Assembly: GCA_964636325.1 (NCBI GenBank)
Contig: CAZWRV010000002.1
Span: forward strand, 1-64,000
DNA: 64,000 nucleotides
Direction of reading: 5' to 3'
From: CAZWRV01 sp964636325
GTDB taxonomy: Bacteria; Verrucomicrobiota; Lentisphaeria; Victivallales; GWF2-50-93
Shown here: positions 52,700-62,200 of the stretch, piece by piece
Layout: each line of letters begins with the position of its first letter
Numbering within the stretch: position 1 is the stretch's first letter
The notes under the pieces: generated by a model
Database searches by the model: none
Told to the model about the DNA's origin: nothing
The model's input: only the letters and a program-made list of their open reading frames with translations
Made by a program: the position numbers and the translations under genes

Positions 52700-54466
52700 C
52701 TACAGCACCTTGGGGAATACGGCCTTCCTTCCCTTTGCCGCCGCCGCGTTTCCGAGCGCCTCGAAGTTGACGAATATCCCCCATCCTCGTCCGCCGCACG
52801 TGTCGAACGCTATGACAAGTTCATGGGAGCCCTTGCCCAGCTTCATCTTAGCCTTTGAACGACCTGGCATGGAAGGATTTACGACTTTAGGATCGCAGAA
52901 CAGCTCCCTGCCGTCCACGAATATTTTCGCACCGCCGTCATGGCCGAGATGCAGGAGCCATTCGCCGTCCTGGGGAACGCCGATGCGGTTAGCAAAGAAA
53001 ACGATTCCGTCATTGTCCCCTACGAGCGGATGGATGCTCACAAAGCCGTCGCCTCCGCCGCGGATCGGCTTCCAGCCGAGTTTTGCCGAAAGTTTGACGG
53101 GTTTTGCGGCTACGACTCCGCCGGCAGGCTTCCCCTGAAGCTCCGAGATTTTCCAGTCGAGGCAGGGTGCGGAGACGTTCTTCCCGGAGAGGTCTGAAGG
53201 GATGACGTCAGGAAGCACAGGTCCGGCATTGAAGTATTGTCTCGGCGGAGTCTTGAACTTCATCTCGATCATTCCGACTTCGGCGATCTTGTCCGGGCAG
53301 CTCTCCGGCAGGCCCTTTATGAGCAGGCGGTTGTCGGTCTGTTCGAATTCGAGCGGTTTGCCGCCGGGATAAACGCGGGCGGAAAGAAGCTTTCCGCTTA
53401 CGGCCGCGATCGCAAGCTCCTTGCCGGGCCAGCGCGAGCACCAGTAATACATCGTGTTCCCCTTGCGCGTCCAGTTGCCCATGGCTGAAACCAAATTGTT
53501 GGCCGGATCGACCTTGCCATACATGACTCCGCCGTAGGTATCGAGCCAGCGGCCGACCTTCGTGAGCCGCTCGACAGCCTCCTTTGGGACTGAACCGTCG
53601 GGATGCGGACCGATGTTGAGCAGGAGGTTGCCGGTTCCCGCGGTGCAGGTCCGGAGCATGTCTATGACCTTGCGGACCGAATGCCAGTCCTCGGGCGGTG
53701 TCTTCTGCCAGCCCCAGGAGCCGTTGAACGTCATGCAGGCCTCCCAGGCGCGTCCGCCTTCGGCGGCCTTGATGTGCTCCTCCGGAGTTCCGAAGTCCTC
53801 GGGTAGCTGCGATCGGTCGTTGATTATGATATGCGGCTGTAGTTTTCTGACCATGGCGTTGAGCCGGAAGCTGTCCCAGGCCTGCGGCGTCGGCAGCGGC
53901 CAGGATACGTCGTACCAGAGGATGTCTATTTTACCGTAGTTCGTCATAAGCTCCCGGACGCATTCGCGGATGTAAGATGTGAAGCGCAGACGCGCGGCCT
54001 CGTCCTTGCCGCAGATTATTCCGTCGGGATGGTGCCAGTCCATGAGCGAATGGTAGAAGCCTATCTTCAATCCTTCGGCGCGGGCGGCCTCGACATATTC
54101 CCGGACCAGGTCGCGGCGGGGGCCGCGCCTGACCGAATTGTAGTCGGTCTGCTTCGTGTCGAAGAGGCAGAAGCCTTCGTGGTGCTTGGTGGTGAGGACC
54201 ATGTATTTCATTCCTGCGGACTTCGCAAGCCGGGCCCATTCGCGTGCGAAACCGGGCTTCACCTTCCATGTGTCGGCGAGCTTCTCGTATTCCTTGAGCG
54301 GAATGCGTTCGAGGTTCATGACCCACTCGTTGCGTCCGACCTGCGAATAGAGCCCCCAGTGTATGAACATCCCGAAGCGCGCCTCGCGGAACCATTTCAT
54401 CCTGCGGTCCTGCGATTGTTCGACTGAAGCCAGATACCTGCTTTCGAATTCCCGATTGTCTTCCAT
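52700..54466 (-). CDS. GH29 alpha-L-fucosidase with C-terminal beta domain
   Basis: A 588-residue enzyme. ATG 54466 has AAGGAG upstream; the longer open frame includes a repeat and is not used. Typical GH29 segments are WFREARFGMFIHWGLYSQVG, SAGMKYMVLTTKHHEGFCLF and GLKIGFYHSLMDWHHPDG; the catalytic Asp is likely the one in KIDILWYDVSWPLP. The fucosidase part ends near residue 390. The last 150 residues form a PA14-like or galactose-binding-like domain (GEWLLHLGHDGGAKIFVDGR, SHELVIAFDTCGGRGWG). No signal peptide is seen, so it may act in the cytoplasm. It is downstream of the regulator at 54741 on the same strand. Confidence 0.9.
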   Translation of the reverse strand: MEDNREFESRYLASVEQSQDRRMKWFREARFGMFIHWGLYSQVGRNEWVMNLERIPLKEYEKLADTWKVKPGFAREWARLAKSAGMKYMVLTTKHHEGFCLFDTKQTDYNSVRRGPRRDLVREYVEAARAEGLKIGFYHSLMDWHHPDGIICGKDEAARLRFTSYIRECVRELMTNYGKIDILWYDVSWPLPTPQAWDSFRLNAMVRKLQPHIIINDRSQLPEDFGTPEEHIKAAEGGRAWEACMTFNGSWGWQKTPPEDWHSVRKVIDMLRTCTAGTGNLLLNIGPHPDGSVPKEAVERLTKVGRWLDTYGGVMYGKVDPANNLVSAMGNWTRKGNTMYYWCSRWPGKELAIAAVSGKLLSARVYPGGKPLEFEQTDNRLLIKGLPESCPDKIAEVGMIEMKFKTPPRQYFNAGPVLPDVIPSDLSGKNVSAPCLDWKISELQGKPAGGVVAAKPVKLSAKLGWKPIRGGGDGFVSIHPLVGDNDGIVFFANRIGVPQDGEWLLHLGHDGGAKIFVDGRELFCDPKVVNPSMPGRSKAKMKLGKGSHELVIAFDTCGGRGWGIFVNFEALGNAAAAKGRKAVFPKVL

Positions 54467-54488
54467 AAGTCTCCTTATTGTTATTAAT

Positions 54489-54508
54489 GCCGGACAATCA
54501 TGCCCGGC
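54489..54508 (-). repeat. REP-like unit R4, upstream of the fucosidase start
   Basis: The minus strand carries GCCGGGCATGATTGTCCGGC, an 8-bp stem with one mismatched pair, followed by ATTAATAACAATAAGGAG and the ATG at 54466. Confidence 0.7.
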
Positions 54509-54512
54509 CACT

Positions 54513-54717
54513 TTATACTCATTTAGCGTGAAATTTGACATTTTGACGAGCGGGATTTGGGATTGGATTTTATTGTTCCGACCGAGGGGCGACATGAATG
54601 TCGTCCGAGGAAGGAACGGAAAAATACGGCCCAAAGATGCTCGTCCGCCTTGACGGATTGCGGCCTTTCGGAATCTCCGCAATCAAAATGCTCAATTTTC
54701 AGCCTAAAGGAGTATAA
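54513..54717. repeat. MITE-like element B, copy 2, with terminal inverted repeats
   Basis: The left end TTATACTCATTTAGCGTGAA and the right end (read in reverse) TTATACTCCTTTAGGCTGAA form imperfect inverted repeats of about 33 bp. The 140-bp interior matches 16733-16840 in the reverse orientation. It contains no gene. It ends 24 bases from the stop of the regulator gene and directly adjoins REP unit R4. Confidence 0.8.
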
Positions 54718-54740
54718 CAGCTCCAGCATTCCCGTCAGCT

Positions 54741-55853
54741 TCACTGCTTCGTTGCTGTGGCGACCGACTCCCTTGAGACAAGCTTCGGCTCGATCCTGCA
54801 TATGGTTGAAAGATCGCTTTTTTCATCCTGCAGGATATGAAGCGCCAGGCGTGCCATCGCCCGGGGCTGAAGGTCCACGCTGGACAGCGCCGGCATCATC
54901 GCCTCCGCCCAGGGGGTGTTGCCGATGCTCACGACACTTAGGTCCCGCGGAATCGACAGTCCGCAGGCTGCGGCCACCGCGTAGATGTCGCGCGCCTTGA
55001 AGTCCTGCTGGCAGACGAAGGCGCTAGGGAAAAAGCCCAGATGTTTCAGGAAAGCCTCTATCTGCCGCTGCAATTCCCCGCCGCCGCCGTACGTGCCCAT
55101 GCAGAGATTGTCCGTCGGAAGATTGGCCCGGCGCATAGCCTCCTGGTAGCCTGCAAATCCCGGATTTTCAGGATATGGGAGGAAAAAGCCGGGAGCGGGT
55201 GCCGGATCGCTGCCAAATCCGAGAAATGCCAGCTTCCTGTGGCCGAATCCAATAAGATGCTCGGCGGCTAGGAAGCCTGCCTGATGGATGTCAGGCAGCA
55301 CCATGGGAAACTTCGACCGCTGGTATTCCGAATTGATGTCGATGATGACCATCGGACATCCGAGGGCGTTCACACAGGCTTCGACCGCCGGAAGGCAGTT
55401 CCTCTGGCAGATGATGGCCGGATCCTCAGTATGCGCCCGAAGCCACGAGGAAAATTCTATGTCGACCTTGGAAACGTCCGGCTGGTAGCAGTTGAGCCTA
55501 TGCCCCTGATCCTGAAGCGACGCCCCAAGCTCGGCGTAAACTTCGCTCCAGACGTGCTCGCATATGCTTCCGACGAATACAAAGTTGCGGATCGCCTTCT
55601 GTGGAACAGGCGCGGCCCCTATGAAAGTCCCTCGGCCGCGATGGCGCGTCACAAGCCCTTCGCCTTCAAGGATGCCGACCGCCTTGCGCAAGGTCAGACG
55701 GTTCACCGAGAACGCTCTTGCAAGATCATGTTCGGAAGGAAGCATGCCTGCCACGGCGAATTCGCCCGACGAAATGCGTCTGCGCAGATTTTCGGCTATT
55801 TCCTTGTAGCGGTGCTGGGTTTTGTTTTTTATCATCGCAGTGTCGAAGGCCAT
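54741..55853 (-). CDS. GntR-HTH / LacI-type regulator
   Basis: A 370-residue regulator. The N-terminal winged helix covers about 12-80 (YKEIAENLRRRISSGEFAVA, NRLTLRKAVGILEGEGLVTR, RGRGTFIGAAP). The LacI-like sensor follows (HLIGFGHRKLAFLGFGSDPA, LSIPRDLSVVSIGNTPWAEA). ATG 55853 is used; a second ATG at 55835 is possible, and neither has a clear ribosome site. It lies upstream of the fucosidase gene on the same strand, and its promoter -10 overlaps a 15-bp palindrome, indicating self-control. It is divergent from another GntR-type regulator. Confidence 0.85.
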   Translation of the reverse strand: MAFDTAMIKNKTQHRYKEIAENLRRRISSGEFAVAGMLPSEHDLARAFSVNRLTLRKAVGILEGEGLVTRHRGRGTFIGAAPVPQKAIRNFVFVGSICEHVWSEVYAELGASLQDQGHRLNCYQPDVSKVDIEFSSWLRAHTEDPAIICQRNCLPAVEACVNALGCPMVIIDINSEYQRSKFPMVLPDIHQAGFLAAEHLIGFGHRKLAFLGFGSDPAPAPGFFLPYPENPGFAGYQEAMRRANLPTDNLCMGTYGGGGELQRQIEAFLKHLGFFPSAFVCQQDFKARDIYAVAAACGLSIPRDLSVVSIGNTPWAEAMMPALSSVDLQPRAMARLALHILQDEKSDLSTICRIEPKLVSRESVATATKQ

Positions 55854-55880
55854 GAGTCAAAACATAAAACTTAAATAAAC

Positions 55881-55895
55881 ATATACATTGTATAT
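55881..55895. promoter_or_regulatory. Palindromic operator at the regulator's -10 box
   Basis: ATATACATTGTATAT has perfect 7-bp arms around one T. It covers the -10 (TACAAT, minus strand 55892-55887) of the regulator promoter. Confidence 0.6.
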
Positions 55896-55915
55896 ATATA
55901 ACTATGAAAAGTCAA
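55887..55915 (-). promoter_or_regulatory. Predicted promoter of the regulator at 54741
   Basis: On the minus strand TTGACT (55915-55910) and TACAAT (55892-55887) are 17 bases apart. Confidence 0.6.
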
Positions 55916-55955
55916 GACCTCTATAATTTTTTCATAATAATTTTTACATCCTATA

Positions 55956-55984
55956 TTGACAAACCCAGGAAAATTTCATATAAT
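55956..55984 (+). promoter_or_regulatory. Consensus sigma-70 promoter of the regulator at 56039
   Basis: TTGACA (55956-55961) and TATAAT (55979-55984) with a 17-base spacer are exact consensus boxes. The likely start of transcription falls on the inverted repeat at 55990-56015. Confidence 0.75.
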
Positions 55985-55989
55985 TAACC

Positions 55990-56015
55990 TGTGAATGCAC
56001 AATTCTGCATTCACA
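55990..56015. promoter_or_regulatory. Inverted repeat operator at the transcription start
   Basis: TGTGAATGCA and TGCATTCACA are perfect 10-bp arms around CAATTC. The position, about 6-31 bases after the -10 box, would block transcription when bound. Confidence 0.7.
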
Positions 56016-56038
56016 TTAATCCGTGCATGGAGAATCCA

Positions 56039-57130
56039 ATGAGTATTGAGGCTGCCGAACATAGTTCTAAAGCTGATCTGGCCAGAGATAAGATACTTGC
56101 GCTTGTGCATTCGCGTGGAGCGGGTATTAAACTCCCGACTTTAAAGGAAATGTGCGAACAATTCAAAATGTCCCGCACCCCGGTTGAACAGGCAATGCAG
56201 TCCCTTGAAAGGCAAGGGCTCATCTACAGGAAATGGGGCAGCGGCATATTCGTAGCGGAAAAAATCGGGCAGAAGAACATCGGCGTGGTCTTCGGCGGCG
56301 ACATATTCGAAGAAGGATTCTCGCCGTTCTGGAGACTGCTCCTTCAGGCGGTCAGCAGGCAGGCTGTGGCGTATGACTTCCATCTTTTTTCGTATCTCGA
56401 CATAACTGAGAGCCACGGCGGTCTCGGCAGCCATCTGCAGCTGATGGAGGACATAAGTTCGGGACGCCTGCACGGGCTTCTTCTGCTTCTGCCCCACCAC
56501 GCTTATGACGAGGCGGAACAGTTGCGGACTGCCGGCCTTCCGCTCGTTGTTTTCGGAGGCGACAGGAGGTCATGGACGGTAACGCTCTCCAGCGAATCGG
56601 TGATCTGCCAGGCCGCCGCCGAACTGGCCGGCCTCGGCTGCCGCAGGTTCGCTTTCCTCGGGAACAATTCAAGCGATGTCCTTGCTCTGGCCGACGGACT
56701 GCGGAAGGCGGGAATTTCCTCCCCTGAAGTCGTAGACTGCACATACGAGACTTGGGCGCCGCAGATCCCGGACATCGGTTCCCGTGAAAACGCCGCATAC
56801 CTCATCGCACAGAAGATGTTGAAATATTCCGGGAGCGGAATGATGCCTGACGGCATGCTCAGCCTGGACGACACCATGACCCGCGGATATATAAACGCCC
56901 TGCGCGAGGCGGGCAGATGGCCCGATGCCCGTATGAAAATCGCTTCAACCGCCCACAAGGGATCTCCCGTCCTTGAAGCGTATTCGAAGGATATTGTCAC
57001 ATTTGAAATAGACCCGGGGCAGTGCGTCGGCGCCGCCCTGGAAATGCTCGAAACATTGATGGCGGGGCGAATCCCGGCTGAAAACCCGGTCTTCGTAAAG
57101 CCTGTCCTGGTGGAGAATGGAAGACGTTGA
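56039..57130 (+). CDS. GntR-HTH / LacI-type regulator
   Basis: A 363-residue regulator from ATG 56039 (GGAGAATCCA upstream). A GntR-like helix region (about 15-75: LARDKILALVHSRGAGIKLP, SRTPVEQAMQSLERQGLIYR, KWGSGIFVAEK) is followed by a LacI-like sensor (NIGVVFGGDIFEEGFSPFWR, ELAGLGCRRFAFLGNNSSDV, GMLSLDDTMTRGYINALREA). The promoter has consensus boxes and a palindrome at the predicted start, so tight autoregulation is likely. It heads a plus-strand series of two pseudopilins and the 1176-residue secreted protein. Confidence 0.85.
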   Translation: MSIEAAEHSSKADLARDKILALVHSRGAGIKLPTLKEMCEQFKMSRTPVEQAMQSLERQGLIYRKWGSGIFVAEKIGQKNIGVVFGGDIFEEGFSPFWRLLLQAVSRQAVAYDFHLFSYLDITESHGGLGSHLQLMEDISSGRLHGLLLLLPHHAYDEAEQLRTAGLPLVVFGGDRRSWTVTLSSESVICQAAAELAGLGCRRFAFLGNNSSDVLALADGLRKAGISSPEVVDCTYETWAPQIPDIGSRENAAYLIAQKMLKYSGSGMMPDGMLSLDDTMTRGYINALREAGRWPDARMKIASTAHKGSPVLEAYSKDIVTFEIDPGQCVGAALEMLETLMAGRIPAENPVFVKPVLVENGRR

Positions 57131-57132
57131 CG

Positions 57133-57188
57133 CGGCCGGGCATGCCCTCTGCGTTTGTCATACATACGGTATTATTGTCCGGCGTTAA
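57133..57188 (+). repeat. REP-like unit R5, expanded
   Basis: GCCGGGCATGCC and TATTATTGTCCGGCGTTAAT are the two halves of the REP hairpin separated by an extra segment. It lies just before the pseudopilin start at 57208. Confidence 0.55.
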
Positions 57189-57207
57189 TAAAAAAACAGG
57201 CTGAAAA

Positions 57208-58167
57208 ATGAGAAGCAAAACCTTAACCATCATCGAGCTTCCTGCAACGAAGAAGAGAGCAAAAGCGGCCGCCTTCACCCTTATCGAACTTTTGGTCGTC
57301 ATCGCGATCATCGCAATCCTGGCTTCATTGCTACTTCCCGCTTTGAGCACGGCCAGGGAGACCGCCCGCAGGATATCCTGTTTGAACAACCAGAAGCAGA
57401 TATATCCGGCGGCCGCAGCCTTCGCAGGCGAACATGACAGCTTCCTCCCCCCCTCGCCTGCCGACGGCGAAACTACCGCGACATATTACTGGCAGCCCGG
57501 AGTCGCCTGGGGAGGCGGCGCATCCTCCATCACCTCCATCCCGGCCGGCACAGCATACACCTGGCACAGGGACTTCTGGCAGGACTATCTGCGGATACCT
57601 ATGGACAGCAATGGATTTCTGACTTCTGGAGGCAACATATTCTACTGTCCAAGCGGCAAGCGCAACCCTGCCGAGAACCGCGGCTGGTTTTATAGCGCAG
57701 CATGGACGGAGATAGACTACACTCTGAACGGATGCTCCGTCACCAGAAGCGAGCAGCATCCCACCGAATATACTCTGTTCCGCATCGAGAAGTTCTGGGT
57801 TGATCCGCGCGACGGCTTCGGACCTCCTCTTTTTTCGCAGGAGAAAAGCAACCGCGACGGAACCCGCGCACCGCATTCTAAATCAGGCACCTGCCTGGAT
57901 CAGGCAGGGTTGAACGCCATCAGGACCGACGGTTCCGGCCAATGGTTCCCCAAGACTGAGTGCTACTACTTCAACTGGCATGTCTCGTACCCGACTCAGC
58001 TGGACATGCATCCCGTCGGACTCCGCGCCGTATGGTACCCCTACTGGGACAATTCCATAAGCGCCTATTCATGGCGCGCAATGCGATGCACGGTACCGCG
58101 CGCCATTTACAATTCATACGCTCAGGAGCCGGCAAGGGGTGTCGTCAGCGCCAACATAGCACAATAA
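57208..58167 (+). CDS. Pseudopilin-like protein
   Basis: A 319-residue protein. The leader is long (KKRAKAAAFTLIELLVV); the helix continues to ASLLLPALSTARETARRISC. The rest is rich in Trp, Tyr and Gly (ITSIPAGTAYTWHRDFWQDY, FNWHVSYPTQLDMHPVGLRA). The H-x-DG tail is not clear, so it may bind a different partner from the others. Weak AGG upstream of the ATG. It precedes a second pseudopilin on the same strand. Confidence 0.8.
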   Translation: MRSKTLTIIELPATKKRAKAAAFTLIELLVVIAIIAILASLLLPALSTARETARRISCLNNQKQIYPAAAAFAGEHDSFLPPSPADGETTATYYWQPGVAWGGGASSITSIPAGTAYTWHRDFWQDYLRIPMDSNGFLTSGGNIFYCPSGKRNPAENRGWFYSAAWTEIDYTLNGCSVTRSEQHPTEYTLFRIEKFWVDPRDGFGPPLFSQEKSNRDGTRAPHSKSGTCLDQAGLNAIRTDGSGQWFPKTECYYFNWHVSYPTQLDMHPVGLRAVWYPYWDNSISAYSWRAMRCTVPRAIYNSYAQEPARGVVSANIAQ

Positions 58168-58435
58168 TCCGCAAGATGCATGAACCTTCCATCATCCTAA
58201 TGGCCGCAGCTGAAAATATGTTTTGTAAATTAAAACACTAATGATAAGGCAGTTACATATTTGGAGACTTTCACTCAATTAGTGAAGGCCATTTCCCGCA
58301 TATTTCAAACCCGAGGGCTTGGCCGCGTTCGCCATATCTACTGCGGCAGTTAGGTTCATTGCGCGTAAATATTCAGTGAACTACGCCCTTTCACTGAATA
58401 TTTACCATTGAGTTGTACCGGAAAAAGGTTTGCAC
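58168..58435. other. Gap with hairpins and repeats between pseudopilin genes
   Basis: No gene. It holds a copy of a hairpin-type element (about 58241-58300) related to 50.77-51.0 kb, the sequence TCTACTGCGGCAGTTAGG (58337-58354), and a 16-bp-arm inverted repeat (58365-58405). Confidence 0.6.
58365..58405. promoter_or_regulatory. Long inverted repeat upstream of the second pseudopilin gene
   Basis: GTAAATATTCAGTGAA (58365-58380) and TTCACTGAATATTTAC (58390-58405) are perfect 16-bp arms around 9 bases. It ends 30 bases before the ATG at 58436, so it may act as an operator or as a stem in the messenger leader. Confidence 0.7.
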
Positions 58436-59173
58436 ATGAGAAAAAACTTGCCATTCACCCTCATAGAGCTCTTGGTTGTCATCGCCATCATCGCGATACT
58501 CATGTCCCTGCTCCTGCCGTCCTTGCGGAACGCGAAGGCGCAGGTGAAGCTCACGCAGTGCCTCAGCAATCTGCGCCAGCTCGGAGCAGGCATGCACATG
58601 TACGCCACCGACTGGAACGGACAGCTTCCGGGAGTCTATACGCGCTATGCCGGTGCCAACGGCGGCGTAAGGGAACCGCCATCCTGGCGCTTCAACGTCC
58701 TGACATATCAGGCGAGCAACAAGGCATTTATGTGCCCTTCCAATCCCGCAAGTAAAAACTTCGGATCGATCGCCATAGAAGGGGCCGACAACATCCCCTG
58801 CTCATATGTCGCCAACGCGAATGTACTCTGCGTGGCCGCCCCCGATCTGCCGCTTCCCATGCGCATTGACCGCTGCAAGACACCGTCCTCGCTCATCGTC
58901 GTCTGCGAGGGCGGCTGGGATGCCGACCCCAAGGAGCTCACAAGTGCGGGCAACCTGACCCCTCCTGGCACTTACGCCGCCGTCGAACGCTGGCACTACG
59001 TCCACCGCTTCGCCTCCGCATGCTATCTCTTCGTGGACAGCCATTCCGCCAGCATGAAGCCGGTCGACACACAGGCGCCGAAAAACTTATGGTCCGACGG
59101 AAACCCCGCCGGCACTCCCGGTTACCTGCTGGATGTCCAGAGATGGTACAGCCAGTACCAATATGGCTGGTGA
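58436..59173 (+). CDS. Pseudopilin-like protein
   Basis: A 245-residue protein from ATG 58436. The short leader MRKNLPF is followed by TLIELLVVIAIIAILMSLLL and PSLRNAKAQVKLTQCLSNLR, a typical prepilin helix. The C-terminal half includes HRFASACYLFVDSHSAS, the family's tail. Together with 57208-58167 it forms a tandem pair before the 1176-residue secreted protein. Confidence 0.85.
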   Translation: MRKNLPFTLIELLVVIAIIAILMSLLLPSLRNAKAQVKLTQCLSNLRQLGAGMHMYATDWNGQLPGVYTRYAGANGGVREPPSWRFNVLTYQASNKAFMCPSNPASKNFGSIAIEGADNIPCSYVANANVLCVAAPDLPLPMRIDRCKTPSSLIVVCEGGWDADPKELTSAGNLTPPGTYAAVERWHYVHRFASACYLFVDSHSASMKPVDTQAPKNLWSDGNPAGTPGYLLDVQRWYSQYQYGW

Positions 59174-59181
59174 AGACCATG

Positions 59182-59236
59182 GCCAGCCATGCCACTGTTG
59201 TTACCGTGGCCGGGCATTATTGCCCGGCATTAATAA
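59182..59236 (+). repeat. REP-like unit R1, upstream of the 1176-residue protein
   Basis: Ends in the perfect hairpin GCCGGGCA-TTAT-TGCCCGGC (59209-59228), then ATTAATAAAGGG and the ATG at 59249. The first half (about 59182-59196) is a variant GCCAGCCATGCC. Confidence 0.75.
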
Positions 59237-59248
59237 AGGGAAAATACC

Positions 59249-62200
59249 ATGCTACACCGCCCTCTTTTCACAGCGGCCTGCGCCATGCTAGCCGCCCTCA
59301 GCCTTCCAGCCCAGGACAACCTCACGTTCGACAACCCTCAATGCGCAGGCATGAGCGGCTTCCGGGCGCACTGGGACAAGCCGATTTCCGTCGCGGAAAA
59401 CGGCGAACGCATCCAGAGGGATTCAGAAATCAAAGACCGCGGCCAGACCGCAGTATGGGGCGGCGAAAAACCCGGCCCCCTCGCCTTCGACGCCGTCCAC
59501 CGCAGCCTGCTCGTACGTTTCCCCGGCGCCGCCGAAAAGATCGCCGAGGCCCTTAGTTCCGGGAAAACAGTCGAAAAAATCGAACTCGTCCTGCCTTACC
59601 TCGACGAGGAGCTCTGGCCTACCGGCTCCGGCGGCGCCGACTACCCCTGCTCCGACGGCTACCGCTACCGCATGAACTGGGACTGCGACAAGCTTTACCG
59701 CGCGCAGCGCCCGAACTGGCACGCAATCGCATTTCTACTCCGGAAACCTTGGTTGGCCGACGCGGCCAACGGCCCGACTTACAACGCCTCCGTCAACGGT
59801 GCAGTCTACTGGAAGCGCTTCGGCGCTTCCGACACCTCAGAAGACCGTTTCCCAAAACAGTTCGGTCCGACGGAAGTCTCTTCCTACAAGCCCGACGGCA
59901 AGATGGACGTCACCGCCGTCCTGGCAGATCCCTCATTCGGAAAGACGATCGCCGAACGCCTGCGCACTTTGACCGACTGCGGCTTCATTCTCAGCAAGGA
60001 GGAAGTCTACGACGCCCGATACTTCCAGGGCGCATACGAATGGGCCATCAGCACCGGGCCGCGCGCAATCCTTATCAAACAACCAAAACTGGTCGTGACC
60101 CTCAAGCCCGGCAACGCCGAGAAGATCGAGCTTCCTGCAGCTCCGGATTTTGCGAAGATCGCAGCGGAAAACAAAGACAAGCCGATCGGAACGCCGACAG
60201 CATTTGTCCCCACCGCCGCGGAAATCGTCAAGCTAAACGAAAAGTTCATGGCCAGGCCGGAATGGATGCCTGGCTGGCAGTATGAGCACGTGAAGCAGCT
60301 CATGGGCCTCGAAAGCGGCGGCAAGATCCAGCCTTTCTACTACAGGGTCATGCCTCCGCACGTCATCAACCGCGCAAAAGAGGTCGAGGAGCGCGAGGCG
60401 AAAAAGGAAGGGCGGACATCCGACGTCGACTACGCCACATATCTTGCCTGGCTCGACTGGATGAACGGCCAGCCGCCCCGCTGGTGGAACGGCCACCTCA
60501 CCGCCGCCGACAGCGTCACCCAATGGTACAACTACCGCGAATCCATACCAGCCCCGATCCAGGAATCCATCCTCCGCTGCTGGAACGCCTGGCTCATGCC
60601 CGACCGCGAGACCGAACTGGACGGGAAGCTCCGCCGCCAGTGCGACAACTTCTCAGGCAAGCTCGTGCACCCCATGGTCGACGATCCCCGCGTCGGCCGT
60701 TTCGCCGACGGCAAGCAGGCCGAATGGAACCAGGGCGACACATACTACAAGAAGACCGGCGACTGGCGCGGAAACAAGAGCTACTACCGCTCCGGATTCA
60801 CCCGCGAGATGAGCACCGCGAACTTCAACTCCAGCGCCTCCGCCGGAGCCCTCCTCTGCGGACAGATCGTCGGCGCAAAGAACGCCATGGCCGATGGCCG
60901 CGCAGGGCTCATGCAGTTCCCCTTCTGGATGTGGACGCACAGCGCAGGCGTCGGACAGGAATACATCGACCACTACTACTGGGCCATCGCCACGGCAAGC
61001 AACAAGAACTTCGTTGACTACTGCAACGGGCCCGAGGACAAGATGGCCGGATGGAGCATCATCGAGAAGACCGTCAACGACCTTGCTGGCGCATACCACC
61101 CGAACCTCAAAAAGCTCCTCGGTCCGGCGAGCCGCACATACTACGAACACGTCCTCGGTGTCCAGGACGGCCTCTACGACATACTCCATGTGATGTCTCC
61201 TAATGGCGCGTTGAACGACATGGATTCCGGGTGCCTGCCTGCGCTCTCCATGAATCCCGACAAACCCATCTCCGCCTGGGGCCACGACTATCCGCCCGCC
61301 ACTGTCGCACTTCAGTCCCTAACCGGCCCTTGGTCCGCGCCATGGTTCGCCGAAATGGTCGACGAAAAGCCGCTGCCATGGTCGCTCCTGGTAGAGAAGA
61401 AAGTGGTCTCCGAGGGCGACTGGGCCAGCGCCTATTTCGGCGAGAACTACGGCCTGGCCAGCATACGCCTCACACCTCAGCGCATACACGTCCTCGGCCA
61501 TTGGCGCCGCAAGGCCGAACTCCCTTCAAGCATGCGCGACATCGGAACCCTCGACATGCGCATCGGATTCAACAGCACCACCGTCGGAAACGACCTCGAA
61601 GGAACGATCAGCTCTCAGGGCGTATACCGATGCTACCAGGCTGGAAACAAACTGATCATGCTCGCCAAGCCCCAGCCGAATGTCATCGCCCAGCAGGCCG
61701 CCGAACACCAGTTCGGACAGAAGAAGCTCCCCGCGCAGGACATCAAAAGCGTCCAGTGCAGCGCCGCCCTCTTCAACTACGAACAGCCAAAGGCATCGTG
61801 GGAAATCTTCGTCGACGACACCAAGATCGAGGCGATCCCCGCCACCGCGAAGTTCGGACAGGTCATTACGATACACGACGGAGTCAGTTATGTAGCGATA
61901 CGTCCGCTTCCCACGGACGACCTCGGCCGTGATGCCGAAATCTCGCTCGTGGCAGGCGAACCCCAGACGCAGGCATACCACGAACAGACCAACATCCGGC
62001 CCGCTCTACTCGTAAATGCAAACTTCTACAGGAAGGATGCGGCCATGCCCAAGGACGCACTCGACAAGCTCAAGGACGCCTCCTCAGGATTCGTCGTCGA
62101 GTTCGGCGACGAAAAAGAATACGGCGGATTCGAAAAGTTCCGTAAGCAGATGGCGGCCGCAAAGCTCGCCGGCGGCAAGGGCACCGTCTCCTACGAGAGC

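Noticed and set aside
54557..55000. A 147-codon plus-strand frame beginning in element B
   Set aside because: The similar peptide seen near 16.7 kb comes from the shared repeat, and the rest is antisense to the regulator gene.
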